Shown here: piece by piece, positions 1 to 10,217 of the stretch
Layout: every line of letters starts with the position of its first letter
How positions within the stretch are numbered: the first letter of the stretch is position 1
NCBI GenBank assembly: GCA_030705925.1
Contig: JAUZPM010000005.1
Location: forward strand, 1-56,385
DNA from: Bacillota bacterium
GTDB lineage: Bacteria; Bacillota; Clostridia; Oscillospirales; Feifaniaceae
Direction of reading: 5' to 3'
Length of the DNA stretch: 56,385 nt
The notes under the pieces: generated by a model
The model's database searches: none
Told to the model about the DNA's origin: nothing
Seen by the model: the letters and a program-made list of their open reading frames with translations, nothing else
Made by a program: the position numbers and the translations under genes

Positions 1-557
1 CAGGCGCATATATTACATTTATGCGTAAAAGTTATATTGACAAAATTTTAGAGATTTGTAATGAAAATCATAAGGAAATTTCTAAGGGGAAAGAAACTTT
101 AACATTAAAGTATCAATTTTTTGAAGAATCAACTGATACTGAATTTTTAAGTGATATAAATGAATGTAAAAAAAGATTACTTTTAAAAATACAGGAGAAT
201 ACTGAGGAAGATATTAGAACATGTATTTCAAACATTGGACCCCACAGAGATGATATTGATATTTTAATTAATGAGAAATCAGCGCGTATGTTTGCTTCAC
301 AGGGACAGCAGCGAAGTGCAGTTTTATCTATGAAACTTGCAGAGGCGGATATGATTTATTATTCTTCTGGAGAACAGCCAGTAATGCTTCTTGACGATAT
401 TTTTAGTGAGCTTGACAAAAGTAGACAAAATTATATATTAAAGAAAATAAAAGACAGACAGGTTATTCTTACAAGCTGTGATAAAGGTAAATATAGAAGT
501 TTAAAGGATTCAGCTTTTTTTAAAATGGATAATGGGAATTTATCATCTTTATTTTAG
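1..557 (+). CDS. recF: RecF, DNA repair/replication ATPase (5' end cut by window)
   Basis: C-terminal half of RecF, the SMC-like ATPase that loads RecA at single-strand gaps through RecOR. The frame is open from the first base, so the gene begins outside the window. The conserved RecF C-terminal block is visible: a signature-like SQGQQRSAVLSMKLAEA, then the Walker B/D-loop MLLDDIFSELD, then a short VILTSCD strand. It is followed within 10 bases by remB and then gyrB and gyrA, the classic origin-side order of Bacillota, so dnaA/dnaN should lie just upstream. Nothing odd is seen in the part present. Confidence 0.96.
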   Translation, partial: GAYITFMRKSYIDKILEICNENHKEISKGKETLTLKYQFFEESTDTEFLSDINECKKRLLLKIQENTEEDIRTCISNIGPHRDDIDILINEKSARMFASQGQQRSAVLSMKLAEADMIYYSSGEQPVMLLDDIFSELDKSRQNYILKKIKDRQVILTSCDKGKYRSLKDSAFFKMDNGNLSSLF

Positions 558-567
558 GAGTGATGCC

Positions 568-840
568 ATGTATTTGCATCTTGGTCAGGATGTTGTGGTT
601 AAAGAGGATACTATTGTTGGAATTTTTGATATTGAAAATACAACAACATCTAGATTAACGCGTGACTTTTTGAAGCTTGCTGAAAAAAATGACTCTGTTA
701 TAAATGTGGTAACTGATATTCCGAAAAGTTTTGTTGTTTGCAATAAAAATAATAAAACTGTAATTTATTTAACACAGGTTTCTCCTTCTACCCTTTTGAA
801 AAGGGCTGAAGGTCAGCTTTTGGATGCGGAACTAATATAA
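568..840 (+). CDS. remB: RemB-like DUF370 regulator
   Basis: Small protein of about 90 residues beginning MYLHLGQDVVV, typical of the DUF370/RemA-RemB family. RemA is a DNA-binding activator of matrix genes in Bacillus; RemB is the paralogue encoded between recF and gyrB. An upstream in-frame ATG at 532 exists, but the ATG at 568 is chosen because AGGAG lies at 556-560 and the family starts with MYLHLG. It sits between recF (10 bases away) and gyrB (15 bases away), probably in one transcript. Function in this organism is inferred from family and position only. Confidence 0.9.
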   Translation: MYLHLGQDVVVKEDTIVGIFDIENTTTSRLTRDFLKLAEKNDSVINVVTDIPKSFVVCNKNNKTVIYLTQVSPSTLLKRAEGQLLDAELI

Positions 841-2793
<1,953 letters not shown>

Positions 2794-2813
2794 GATGTTT
2801 CACGTGAAACATC
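2794..2813. other. parS: parS centromere-like site (ParB/Spo0J binding)
   Basis: The 20-base perfect palindrome GATGTTTCACGTGAAACATC fills most of the gyrB-gyrA gap. Its 16-base core TGTTTCACGTGAAACA (2796-2811) differs from the textbook Bacillus parS (TGTTCCACGTGAAACA) at one position and is itself a known functional variant. ParB/Spo0J loads at such sites, spreads, and recruits SMC for origin segregation. The origin-proximal place fits. A role in gyrA translation or termination is unlikely because no T-run follows. Confidence 0.93.
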
Positions 2814-2829
2814 AGATTGGAGAATTACG

Positions 2830-5298
2830 ATGAGTTACGATAATCAGAAAATAATCGATGTTGATATACAAGGTGAGATGAAAAAATCATACATCGCATA
2901 TGCAATGTCGGTTATTGTTGGACGAGCTCTTCCAGATGTCAGGGATGGACTAAAACCTGTACATCGCCGCATCCTTTATACAATGTATGAGGACAACCTA
3001 ACGTCAGATAAACCATTTCGTAAATCTGCAACAACAGTTGGTGCAGTGCTTGGCCGGTATCATCCACACGGAGATGCGGCAGTATACGATTCACTTGTTA
3101 GAATGGCACAGAATTTTTCACTTAGATATCCCCTAATTGATGGGCACGGCAATTTTGGTTCAATAGATGGCGACGCTCCTGCTGCTTACCGTTATACAGA
3201 AGCACGAATGAGCAAGATCGCCAATGAAATGCTTTCAGATATTGAAAAAGATACAGTCGATTTTGCTCCGAACTTTGATGAAAAATTAAAAGAACCAGTT
3301 GTTATTCCTTCACGTTTCCCAAACCTTCTCGTTAACGGATCTTCTGGAATTGCAGTAGGAATGGCAACAAATATTCCACCGCATAATCTAAGAGAGGTTG
3401 TAGACGGCATTGTTTGTCTTATAGATAATCCAGATGCAACATTAGAAGATATAATGGAGCATATAAAGGGACCAGACTTCCCTACCTCGGGAATTATTAT
3501 GGGCAAACTCGGAATCCGCTCAGCTTATTCAACCGGCAAAGGAAAAATGATCGTTCGAGCAAAAGCGGAAATCGAGGAATTTAAAGAAAACAAGTTTAGA
3601 ATTGTTGTAACAGAAATCCCGTATCAAGTTAATAAAGCACGATTAATAGTTAGCATTGCGGACCTTGTCAAAGACAAGCGTATTGAGGGTATATCCGATA
3701 TACGCGATGAATCAGACAGAGACGGGATGAAAATAGTAATTGAGCTTAAGCGTGACGCAAATCCGCAGGTTGTACTAAATCAGCTATATAAATTTACACA
3801 AATGCAGGATACTTTTTCAATAAATCTTCTTGCAATAGTGGACAAAAAGCCTAAAGTTATGTCCCTTTTGGAAATACTAAAACATTATATTAATTTTCAG
3901 GAAGAAGTCATTGTTCGAAGAACTAAGTATGATCTTAAAAAAGCAGAAGACCGTGCACATATTTTAGAGGGATTGCGAATCGCCCTTGATCATATTGATG
4001 AAATAATCCATATTATACGGACAAGTTATAACGATGCAAAAGAAAGATTAATGGAAGCGTTTTCTTTATCCGAAATTCAGGCTCAGGCGATACTCGATAT
4101 GCGTCTTGCCCGTTTGCAGGGGCTTGAACGTGAAAAAATAGATGCCGAGTATGATAAGCTGATGGCAGATATTAAATATTACAAAGAAATACTTGGTGAT
4201 GAAAAGCTTGTTTTATCAATTATCAGAAATGAAATAATAGCTATAAAAGATAAATATGGCGATGAAAGAAGAACGGCTATTGAGACAGCCGTTGATGACT
4301 TTGAATTCGAGGATCTGATTGAACAGGAAGATTGCGTTGTAACAATGACCCATCTCGGATATATTAAGCGTTTACCCGCTAATACCTATCGTTCTCAGAA
4401 AAGAGGAGGACGTGGAATAACGGCAATGACGACACGTGACCAAGATTTTGTTGAAGAATTGTTTGTTGCGTCAACCCATAGCTATATCCTATTTTTCACA
4501 AATAAGGGAAGAGTTTACAAAGTCAAAGGATATCAAATTCCTGAGGCTGGTAGAACAGCAAAGGGAACTAATATTGTAAATCTTATTCAGATTGAACAGG
4601 ACGAAAAAGTTAATGCAGTCATACATTTAGACGAATTTGATGACAGTAAGTACTTAACTATGGTAACTAAAAAAGGGACAATTAAAAGAACTTCGCTTAA
4701 AGAGTATGATACAGCGCGTAAAGGCGGTTTAATTGCAATTTTACTCGATGAAGATGATGAACTTGTCGGCGTTAGCTTAACAGATGATCAGCAGAGAGTG
4801 CTGATTGCAACAAGAATGGGTAAAGCGATTAGGTTTGATGAAAAAGATGTTAGACCTATGGGGCGTCCGGCTCATGGTGTTCGTGGCATAGAGCTTTCAA
4901 GGGATTGCGATTATGTCGTAGGAATGGCTGTTGATAAACCAGGATGCAGACTTATTACCGTAACTGAAAACGGTTATGGTAAACGGACTGAAACCAGTGA
5001 ATACAAGGTTCAGAGCCGTGGCGGCAAGGGCATTTCGAATTATAATATAACTGATAAAACGGGAAAAGTAGCAGGAATAAAAGTAGTAAGCGACGACGAC
5101 GATATAATTTTGATTTCTTCAGACGGTGTTATTATCAGAATGGACGCAAATGATATACCGATTTATTCCAGAGTTACTCAGGGAGTCAAAGTTATGAAGC
5201 TTGCAGATGGAGTTTCAGTCGTTACACTTGCAAGGACTGAAAAAGATGCTGCTGAAGATGAGGATAATGAAGAAATAATCGAAAATCAGGATGAATAA
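2830..5298 (+). CDS. gyrA: DNA gyrase subunit A
   Basis: Breakage-reunion subunit of gyrase, 822 residues. The winged-helix/tower domain shows [19 protein letters not shown] and the catalytic Tyr122 in [10 protein letters not shown]. The C-terminal beta-pinwheel contains the GyrA box QKRGGRG, which separates gyrase from topoisomerase IV ParC. The quinolone-determining region reads [10 protein letters not shown], with Ala at position 83 (E. coli numbering happens to coincide) and Asp at 87. The tail is acidic ([15 protein letters not shown]). It is preceded by a weak ribosome site (GGAG at about 2819-2822) and by parS; it is probably co-transcribed with gyrB. Confidence 0.98.
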   Translation: MSYDNQKIIDVDIQGEMKKSYIAYAMSVIVGRALPDVRDGLKPVHRRILYTMYEDNLTSDKPFRKSATTVGAVLGRYHPHGDAAVYDSLVRMAQNFSLRYPLIDGHGNFGSIDGDAPAAYRYTEARMSKIANEMLSDIEKDTVDFAPNFDEKLKEPVVIPSRFPNLLVNGSSGIAVGMATNIPPHNLREVVDGIVCLIDNPDATLEDIMEHIKGPDFPTSGIIMGKLGIRSAYSTGKGKMIVRAKAEIEEFKENKFRIVVTEIPYQVNKARLIVSIADLVKDKRIEGISDIRDESDRDGMKIVIELKRDANPQVVLNQLYKFTQMQDTFSINLLAIVDKKPKVMSLLEILKHYINFQEEVIVRRTKYDLKKAEDRAHILEGLRIALDHIDEIIHIIRTSYNDAKERLMEAFSLSEIQAQAILDMRLARLQGLEREKIDAEYDKLMADIKYYKEILGDEKLVLSIIRNEIIAIKDKYGDERRTAIETAVDDFEFEDLIEQEDCVVTMTHLGYIKRLPANTYRSQKRGGRGITAMTTRDQDFVEELFVASTHSYILFFTNKGRVYKVKGYQIPEAGRTAKGTNIVNLIQIEQDEKVNAVIHLDEFDDSKYLTMVTKKGTIKRTSLKEYDTARKGGLIAILLDEDDELVGVSLTDDQQRVLIATRMGKAIRFDEKDVRPMGRPAHGVRGIELSRDCDYVVGMAVDKPGCRLITVTENGYGKRTETSEYKVQSRGGKGISNYNITDKTGKVAGIKVVSDDDDIILISSDGVIIRMDANDIPIYSRVTQGVKVMKLADGVSVVTLARTEKDAAEDEDNEEIIENQDE

Positions 5299-5322
5299 CT
5301 GCTAATCTAAGGTAAAAAATAC

Positions 5323-5351
5323 TTGCAAACCGTTATCGGTTGTGGTAACAT
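5323..5351 (+). promoter_or_regulatory. sigma-A-type promoter for secG
   Basis: TTGCAA (5323-5328), a 17-base spacer, then TAACAT (5346-5351), about 40 bases before the secG start. No clear terminator lies between gyrA and this point, so secG may also receive read-through from gyrA. Confidence 0.6.
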
Positions 5352-5390
5352 ACTGCTGTTAAGTGAATTGTTTAATTGGAGGTTTTTAAT

Positions 5391-5633
5391 ATGTCAACCC
5401 CGCAGATAGTTATTTCTATTCTACAAATGATTGCGTGTCTTATAATTATTATAGTGGTTTTGATGCAACAAGGTAAAAATGCAAACCTAGGTGTTATAAC
5501 AGGCGGCGCTGAAACGTTCTTTGGAAGAAACAAGGGAAGGACGATTGAAGAAAAGCTTAAAAAGTGGACAACAATTATTGCTGCACTGTTTATATTACTA
5601 ACTGTTGCACTTGATGCAACGACCATGTTTTAA
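5391..5633 (+). CDS. secG: SecG, preprotein translocase subunit
   Basis: 80-residue protein with two hydrophobic helices (about residues 5-24 and 56-75) joined by a loop containing GAETFFGRNKGRTIEEKLKK, the SecG signature. SecG assists SecYEA in moving proteins across the cytoplasmic membrane. The ATG at 5391 follows GGAGG at 5378-5382 with the right spacing; an in-frame upstream start at 5376 would place the start inside the ribosome site. It is closed by a strong terminator and appears monocistronic. In Bacillus secG is next to rnr/smpB; that linkage is absent here. Confidence 0.93.
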   Translation: MSTPQIVISILQMIACLIIIIVVLMQQGKNANLGVITGGAETFFGRNKGRTIEEKLKKWTTIIAALFILLTVALDATTMF

Positions 5634-5647
5634 AAAGAACAGTAAAA

Positions 5648-5680
5648 AAAACCTCCTGTTGTTTAACAACGGGAGGTTTT
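5648..5680 (+). terminator. rho-independent terminator after secG
   Basis: Stem AAACCTCCTGTTG / CAACGGGAGGTTT with one G-T pair and a five-base loop, followed by TTTT. The hydrolase ribosome site starts only a few bases later (about 5688). Confidence 0.85.
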
Positions 5681-5699
5681 CTGATATAAGGAGAATTAT

Positions 5700-7052
5700 A
5701 TGAAAAAGGTAATCTTTATTTTTACTTTAGCAGTTCTTAGTTTACTAATGGTTTCATGTGCTCTAAAGGTAAAGCAAAGCTCAATTCCACAAGACGCGCA
5801 AAAAGAAATAGATTCTCGGTCAATTGCACTTGCTAACGCTTTAACAAATGGAAATTTCAATGATGCAACAAAAGATTTCGATGATAAAATGCTAGCTGCA
5901 CTGCCTCCGCAGAAATTAGAAGAATCATGGAAAAGTGTCACGTCGTCCATAGGAGCTTATAAATCTGTATATTCTGTTGCGAGCACTGGATCAAACGGAA
6001 GTTATATAATGAATGTAAAATTAAAATTTGAAAACAATGGCCTAAATGTTAAAATAACATATGATAAAGATTATAAAATATGCGGACTTTGGTTTAATTA
6101 TGTCGATTTGAATAATGCTGCCCCATCCCTACCCTCCGGAGTTACAGAAGAAAAGGTAACGGTCGGGGATAAATGGAGACTTGATGGTCGTATTACGATG
6201 CCGAAATCGGGTAAAAATCTGCCGCTGGTAATACTGGTTCAGGGATCGGGCGTACATGATATGGACGAAACTGTTTATACAAACAAACCGTTTCAAGATA
6301 TTGCATATGGGCTTGCACAGAAAGGAATAGCAGTGCTGCGTTATGATAAACGCACATATACCTATGGGAATGAAATGGGTCAGAAATCTGATTTTACTGT
6401 TAAAGATGAGACACTGGATGATGTCATTTATGCAATTCAGACGGCCAAAAAAGAAAGTAGGATTGACAGCAATAAAATATATATACTTGGACATAGTTTA
6501 GGCGGCATGCTTATACCCAGATTAGACAGTATGACAAAAGATGCCGCAGGATATATCATGATGGCAGGGAGCGTAAGAACTTTAGATCAGATAATTATAG
6601 ACCAAAATAATTACTTATTGGATAAACAAAATCTAAATGCTGAACAGAAAGCACCATATGAACAACAGCTTAAAGCAGAGGCAGATAAACTTACGGCATT
6701 AATGAACGGCGAAAAAGTTACAGATAAAATTTATGGAATGTCAGCATGTTATATGAAGGACTTAAATAGTTTTAACGCTTACGATCAAGCAAAAAAAATG
6801 ACAAAACCAATTCTCGTTATGCGCGGAGAATCAGATTTTCAAATTTATCAGAAAGACTTTGATCTTACGCGTGAGGCATTTTCCGGAAATTCAAAAGCAG
6901 TGTTTAAATCATATCCTGGTTTAAATCATTTATTTATGGAATATAAAGGTGGAGATCCTTCGGTTGAAGGTACTGTAAATGAATATTCTTATCCCGCTCA
7001 TGTATCACAAAATGCAATTGATGATATTGGAGATTTTGTTCTAAAAAAATAA
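5700..7052 (+). CDS. lipoprotein alpha/beta hydrolase with N-terminal DUF3887-like domain
   Basis: 450 residues. The N-terminus is a lipoprotein signal with a lipobox-like LMVSC and acylated Cys20. Residues of about 30-130 resemble DUF3887, a cystatin-like domain common on exported clostridial hydrolases. The rest is an alpha/beta hydrolase of the dienelactone/acylaminoacyl-peptidase type: VQGSGVHD oxyanion loop, nucleophile elbow GHSLGG with Ser266, an acidic residue in RGESDFQ, and His in LNHLF near residue 410. It probably acts on an ester or peptide at the outer face of the membrane; the substrate is unknown. Ribosome site AAGGAG is at about 5688. No promoter is visible between the secG terminator and this gene, so expression may depend on read-through. 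Confidence 0.85.
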   Translation: MKKVIFIFTLAVLSLLMVSCALKVKQSSIPQDAQKEIDSRSIALANALTNGNFNDATKDFDDKMLAALPPQKLEESWKSVTSSIGAYKSVYSVASTGSNGSYIMNVKLKFENNGLNVKITYDKDYKICGLWFNYVDLNNAAPSLPSGVTEEKVTVGDKWRLDGRITMPKSGKNLPLVILVQGSGVHDMDETVYTNKPFQDIAYGLAQKGIAVLRYDKRTYTYGNEMGQKSDFTVKDETLDDVIYAIQTAKKESRIDSNKIYILGHSLGGMLIPRLDSMTKDAAGYIMMAGSVRTLDQIIIDQNNYLLDKQNLNAEQKAPYEQQLKAEADKLTALMNGEKVTDKIYGMSACYMKDLNSFNAYDQAKKMTKPILVMRGESDFQIYQKDFDLTREAFSGNSKAVFKSYPGLNHLFMEYKGGDPSVEGTVNEYSYPAHVSQNAIDDIGDFVLKK

Positions 7053-7087
7053 TCGGTTGTTAAAAAGTCCAAACGTAATAAGATTGC

Positions 7088-7135
7088 AAAAAACACCCGG
7101 AAAATCCATAATAAGTGGATATTTCGGGTGTTTTT
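7088..7135. terminator. bidirectional terminator between convergent genes
   Basis: Stem AAAACACCCG (7090-7099) pairs with CGGGTGTTTT (7125-7134), with further pairing inside. T-runs lie on both strands, so it serves the lipoprotein hydrolase (plus) and the SIS enzyme (minus). Confidence 0.85.
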
Positions 7136-7188
7136 ATAGTCGCTTATTTATGCAATTTGTTATATATAAGCCTGTTAATACAACCGGT

Positions 7189-8226
7189 TTATTTAGTAAT
7201 TGTAACCTTGTTTAAGCCTCGCGGAGTATCAGGATTATTTCCTCTCAGCACTGAAAGCCGGCATGCAAAGAGCTGGGAAACTGCTGCCGCTGCAAATACG
7301 GCTATATCCCCTTCGGCTTCCGGCGGAAGCATTATTGAAAAATCAGCTTTATTTGCGATTTCTTTTTTATTAGTAATAACAGTAATTTCGGCTCCTGTTT
7401 CTTTAGTTTTATCAATCATTTCAATAGTGTCTTTATCAGTTTGAACGTCCGCCCCCATGAAGAAAACCGGGATATCACGGTTGACCATTGCAAATGGACC
7501 ATGATGGAAATCTGCAATTGAATAGCCGCGCGCCCGAACGTAACAAGTTTCCTGAATTTTAAGCGCTGCCTCCAATGCTGCCGGATATAAATATCCGCGT
7601 CCAAGCACAAAGCATTCATTCATGTAACGAAAACGTGAAACAAGATTTTCAAGAGATGTTGTATCCGAAAGGGTTCTTTCAACTAAATCTGGAACTTTAT
7701 CGAGTTTTTTAGCTAGTTCCTCGTTTCCAGATATTGAAACAACAACTTGTGCAAGAAGCATGAGCTGTGCAGTATATGTTTTTGTTGCAGCAACGCTGCG
7801 TTCTAGCCCCGCAGTGCAGTTTAAGTGAAAATCAGCAATTTTAGCAAGAGGTGAATCATCAAAATTGGTCACAGCTATTGTTATTGCACCCTGCTCTTTC
7901 GCCTGATCTAATACCGCCAAAACGTCTGCAGCTTTTCCGGATTGCGACACGCCAATTACGATTGCGCCGTTTAATTTAAGCTTTGAGCCGTATGCAGTGG
8001 TGATCGAAGGGGCCGAAAGTGTAACAGGCATACCAGCGTATACACCTGCAAGATATTTAAAATATGTAGCGGCATGATCTGATGTTCCCCTGGCAGCGAC
8101 AACTGCATATGTCGGTTTTTTACATTTAACTGCGTCAGAAATACGTAATAAAACATCATGATTGTTTTTTATACAATCTTTCAAAACTTGTGGCTGTTCT
8201 TTGATTTCCTGCTCCATTAACGTCAT
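7189..8226 (-). CDS. two-SIS-domain sugar-phosphate isomerase/deaminase (NagB-II/AgaS-like)
   Basis: 345 residues with two SIS domains and no glutaminase domain. The first SIS domain shows AARGTSDHAATYFKYL, VSQSGKAADVL and GLERSVAATKTYTAQ. The second shows VLGRGYLYPAALEAALKIQETC and DFHHGPFAMV. The C-terminus NPDTPRGLNKVTITK is like that of GlmS isomerase domains and NagB-II. The likely reaction is deamination or isomerisation of an amino-sugar phosphate such as glucosamine-6-phosphate; FrlB-type fructosamine deglycase is an alternative. The ATG at 8226 is chosen because GGAGGG lies 7 bases upstream; the longer frame (from 8244) starts inside that site. It appears to be alone in its transcript. 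Confidence 0.82.
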   Translation of the reverse strand: MTLMEQEIKEQPQVLKDCIKNNHDVLLRISDAVKCKKPTYAVVAARGTSDHAATYFKYLAGVYAGMPVTLSAPSITTAYGSKLKLNGAIVIGVSQSGKAADVLAVLDQAKEQGAITIAVTNFDDSPLAKIADFHLNCTAGLERSVAATKTYTAQLMLLAQVVVSISGNEELAKKLDKVPDLVERTLSDTTSLENLVSRFRYMNECFVLGRGYLYPAALEAALKIQETCYVRARGYSIADFHHGPFAMVNRDIPVFFMGADVQTDKDTIEMIDKTKETGAEITVITNKKEIANKADFSIMLPPEAEGDIAVFAAAAVSQLFACRLSVLRGNNPDTPRGLNKVTITK

Positions 8227-8293
8227 ATTAACACCCTCCAACAATACAAATAATAATAATATTCAGCTATTAAACGTTAAGTAAATTAGCTGA

Positions 8294-8329
8294 GGTAAAA
8301 TAATTACAAAAGCAAGCTATTATTTTACC
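8294..8329. repeat. inverted repeat upstream of the SIS gene
   Basis: GGTAAAATAAT (8294-8304) and its exact reverse complement ATTATTTTACC (8319-8329) are separated by 14 bases. It lies about 70 bases before the SIS start and 57 bases past the end of the small minus-strand ORF. It could be an operator for the SIS gene or a weak terminator for the small gene; no T-run follows on the minus strand. Confidence 0.5.
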
Positions 8330-8385
8330 ATGAAATAGTACCATATTATTTATTTATAAGCAAGTAAAAGAAAGGTTAAAACTAA

Positions 8386-8568
8386 TTATAGTTTTATAAA
8401 GCTTATATTTTTTGGAGTTTCTCTTTCTGTTATTTGAGTCGCTGAATCGGTGTGCAGCTTATTTGTATTTTTGTTCAATAGTGAGGTTAATATAACTGAG
8501 GCGACTATTATTATAATAATAGTAATAATAATTATTATTGCTTTGGGACTTTTAAAAAACTTATTCAT
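8386..8568 (-). CDS. small single-pass membrane protein, unknown
   Basis: 60-residue candidate, MNKFFKSPKAIIII and onward. A run of isoleucines and valines (about residues 10-32) would span the membrane, with a short positive N-terminus and a polar tail. GGAGG stands only 3 bases before the ATG, which is tight; a TTG 18 bases upstream is the only other in-frame start and has no ribosome site. The coding DNA of the helix is a near-simple ATT/ATA tract, so chance cannot be excluded. I do not recognise a family. Confidence 0.4.
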   Translation of the reverse strand: MNKFFKSPKAIIIIITIIIIIVASVILTSLLNKNTNKLHTDSATQITERETPKNISFIKL

Positions 8569-8665
8569 ATGCCTCCGAAATTCCAACTAGTAGTCATTTA
8601 AATAAATCTATTGTGGATTAGTAATAATAGTCTTTACTTTTAAAATTAGAATATTATAGTAACAG

Positions 8666-8706
8666 ATAAAAATGCTTTGTTCAAACTGAAATGAACAAAG
8701 CATTTT
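8666..8706 (-). terminator. terminator of the aminotransferase gene
   Basis: AAATGCTTTGTTCA (8670-8683) pairs perfectly with TGAACAAAGCATTT (8692-8705). On the minus strand the hairpin starts 3 bases after the stop region and is followed by a T-run. Confidence 0.85.
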
Positions 8707-8708
8707 AT

Positions 8709-9890
8709 CTATTTAAGCAACATTTTAATTGTTTTTCCTAGTCTTTTTATTCCCTCTTCAATTTCTTCTTCATTTGAGTTAGTATAATTTAGCCGCAGCG
8801 TGTTTGTATTGTTTTCACTGACGTAAAACGGATCGCCAGGAACAAAAGCAACATTTTCTTTAGAGGCAATTTCAAAAAGCTCTACTGATGACATTGACTT
8901 AGGAAGCGTTACCCATATAAACATACCGCCCTCAGGCTTTGTAAACGACACTTCCGGCGGGAAATATCTGCCCAGCATTTCAGTCATGCAGTCTCGCTGT
9001 TTTTTATACATGCCCTTAATTTTACTGATATGTACTTCGATATCGTTATCGATCAAATACTGGTATACTACTCTTTGAGAGAAATAGTTTGTATGAAGAT
9101 CTGCTGCTTGTTTTGCAATAATTAGCTTCTCCATTATTTCATGTTTTGCGCAAATCCACCCTAGCCGCATTGCCGGTGCAATTATTTTAGAAAATGACCC
9201 TAAAAGTATGGAATTATCATATAGAAAAGTTTTTATGGATGGGACATCTTCACCAATAAATCTAAGTTCGCCGTAGGGATCGTCTTCAATGAACAACGTA
9301 TTTGAACTTTTTAAAATTCCAGCGGCTTTTTTACGGTTCTCCAATGAATATGTCAGGCCAGAAGGGTTTTGAAAATTAGTTACAGCGTAAAATAGCTTTG
9401 GAGCATGCTGTTTTATTTGCAATTCTAACTGGTTGACATCAACACCATCATTGAGTAAAGGAACTGTATGGAAAGTTGGCTCAAAGATTGAAAGTGCTTG
9501 TATTGCACCCAAGTAGCCGGGTTTTTCGATTAATACGTCGTCACCTTTATTTAAAAGAACTTTACATATAAGATCCAAGCCCTGTTGAGAGCCATTTGTT
9601 ATCAAAATATCATCAGCGTCAATTTTAAGTCCAAAGCGCTTATAATACCGATTTGCAATCATCTGCCTAAGGGGCTTGTATCCTTCCGTTGTGCTGTATT
9701 GTAACACATTTTGACCATCTTCTTTCAGGACTTTTTGTGCTGCCGCACTTATTTCCTCTAATGGAAATGAAGATGGAATAGGAAGGCCCCCCGCAAAGGA
9801 TATGACCTCTGGATTTTCTGTGACTTTTAGTATTTCTCTGATAAATGATTTTTTAACGTGATTCATTCGGTCAGCAAAAGCGGTGTACAT
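8709..9890 (-). CDS. PLP-dependent aminotransferase, class I/II (2-aminoadipate/aromatic AT-like)
   Basis: 393 residues, fold type I aminotransferase close to the MocR-related/LysN group. Seen: SFAGGLPIPSSFP near residue 31, ITNGSQQGLDL (PLP phosphate site) at about 97-107, NFQNPSGLT (Asn174), EDDPYGELRF (Asp203, Tyr206), and SFSKIIAPAMRLGW with Schiff-base Lys235. It moves an amino group between an amino acid and a 2-oxo acid; the exact substrate is not readable. There is no N-terminal GntR-type helix-turn-helix, so it is not itself a regulator. GGAGGG lies 7 bases before the ATG. It has a strong promoter and a 5' leader that contains an intrinsic terminator, which suggests attenuation. Confidence 0.88.
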   Translation of the reverse strand: MYTAFADRMNHVKKSFIREILKVTENPEVISFAGGLPIPSSFPLEEISAAAQKVLKEDGQNVLQYSTTEGYKPLRQMIANRYYKRFGLKIDADDILITNGSQQGLDLICKVLLNKGDDVLIEKPGYLGAIQALSIFEPTFHTVPLLNDGVDVNQLELQIKQHAPKLFYAVTNFQNPSGLTYSLENRKKAAGILKSSNTLFIEDDPYGELRFIGEDVPSIKTFLYDNSILLGSFSKIIAPAMRLGWICAKHEIMEKLIIAKQAADLHTNYFSQRVVYQYLIDNDIEVHISKIKGMYKKQRDCMTEMLGRYFPPEVSFTKPEGGMFIWVTLPKSMSSVELFEIASKENVAFVPGDPFYVSENNTNTLRLNYTNSNEEEIEEGIKRLGKTIKMLLK

Positions 9891-9929
9891 GTATTAACCC
9901 TCCAGATTTTATTTACTAAAACAGGTAAC

Positions 9930-9958
9930 AAAAAAGCCTTCGAAAATTTGACGAAGGC
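9930..9958 (-). terminator. intrinsic terminator inside the aminotransferase leader (putative attenuator)
   Basis: On the minus strand GCCTTCG (9958-9952) pairs with CGAAGGC (9942-9936) across a 9-base loop and is followed by six T (9935-9930). It sits between the promoter at 10069-10097 and the gene start at 9890, so it would stop most transcripts unless an alternative structure or read-through is induced. Confidence 0.7.
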
Positions 9959-10068
9959 ATTAACATTTATTAATATACGTATTTGCTTGGAATTTCATTT
10001 TTTTTAATTATGCTGTTTATTAAAAATGCTAAGGCTAATTCAAAACTCTCGAATTTTGTATTTCTAAT

Positions 10069-10097
10069 ATATTAAAACAATTATCCTATTTTGTCAA
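10069..10097 (-). promoter_or_regulatory. promoter of the aminotransferase gene
   Basis: On the minus strand: perfect -35 TTGACA (10097-10092), 17-base spacer, TAATAT (10074-10069). It gives a leader of roughly 170 bases before the coding start. Confidence 0.78.
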
Positions 10098-10123
10098 TTA
10101 TTTAAAGCGATTCCTAACAAGTT

Positions 10124-10193
10124 AAGCGAAGACGCTGAGCGTTGACATCGCGGATTAATAACAATATAATATTAAGAAAAGATGCTGAACATT
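10124..10193. repeat. 20-base imperfect direct repeat flanking a promoter
   Basis: AAGCGAAGACGCTGAGCGTT (10124-10143) and AAGAAAAGATGCTGAACATT (10174-10193) agree at 15 of 20 positions, 50 bases apart. The first copy contains the dyad ACGCTGAGCGT and abuts the -35 box; the second lies just past the -10 box. This could be a regulator binding pair for the hydrolase gene. Confidence 0.45.
10142..10170 (+). promoter_or_regulatory. consensus promoter of the alpha/beta hydrolase gene
   Basis: TTGACA (10142-10147), 17-base spacer, TATAAT (10165-10170): an exact sigma-A consensus. It is divergent from the aminotransferase promoter about 45 bases away. Confidence 0.85.
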
Positions 10194-10217
10194 TAAAAAC
10201 AAAATTGGAGCAAATCA

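Noticed and set aside
7115-7444. A 109-residue plus-strand frame overlapping the end of the SIS gene
   Set aside because: Begins within the terminator region and lies antisense to conserved SIS coding sequence.
8505-8545. ATT/ATA simple repeat resembling a microsatellite
   Set aside because: It encodes the Ile-rich helix of the small membrane ORF and is too short and irregular to call a repeat feature.
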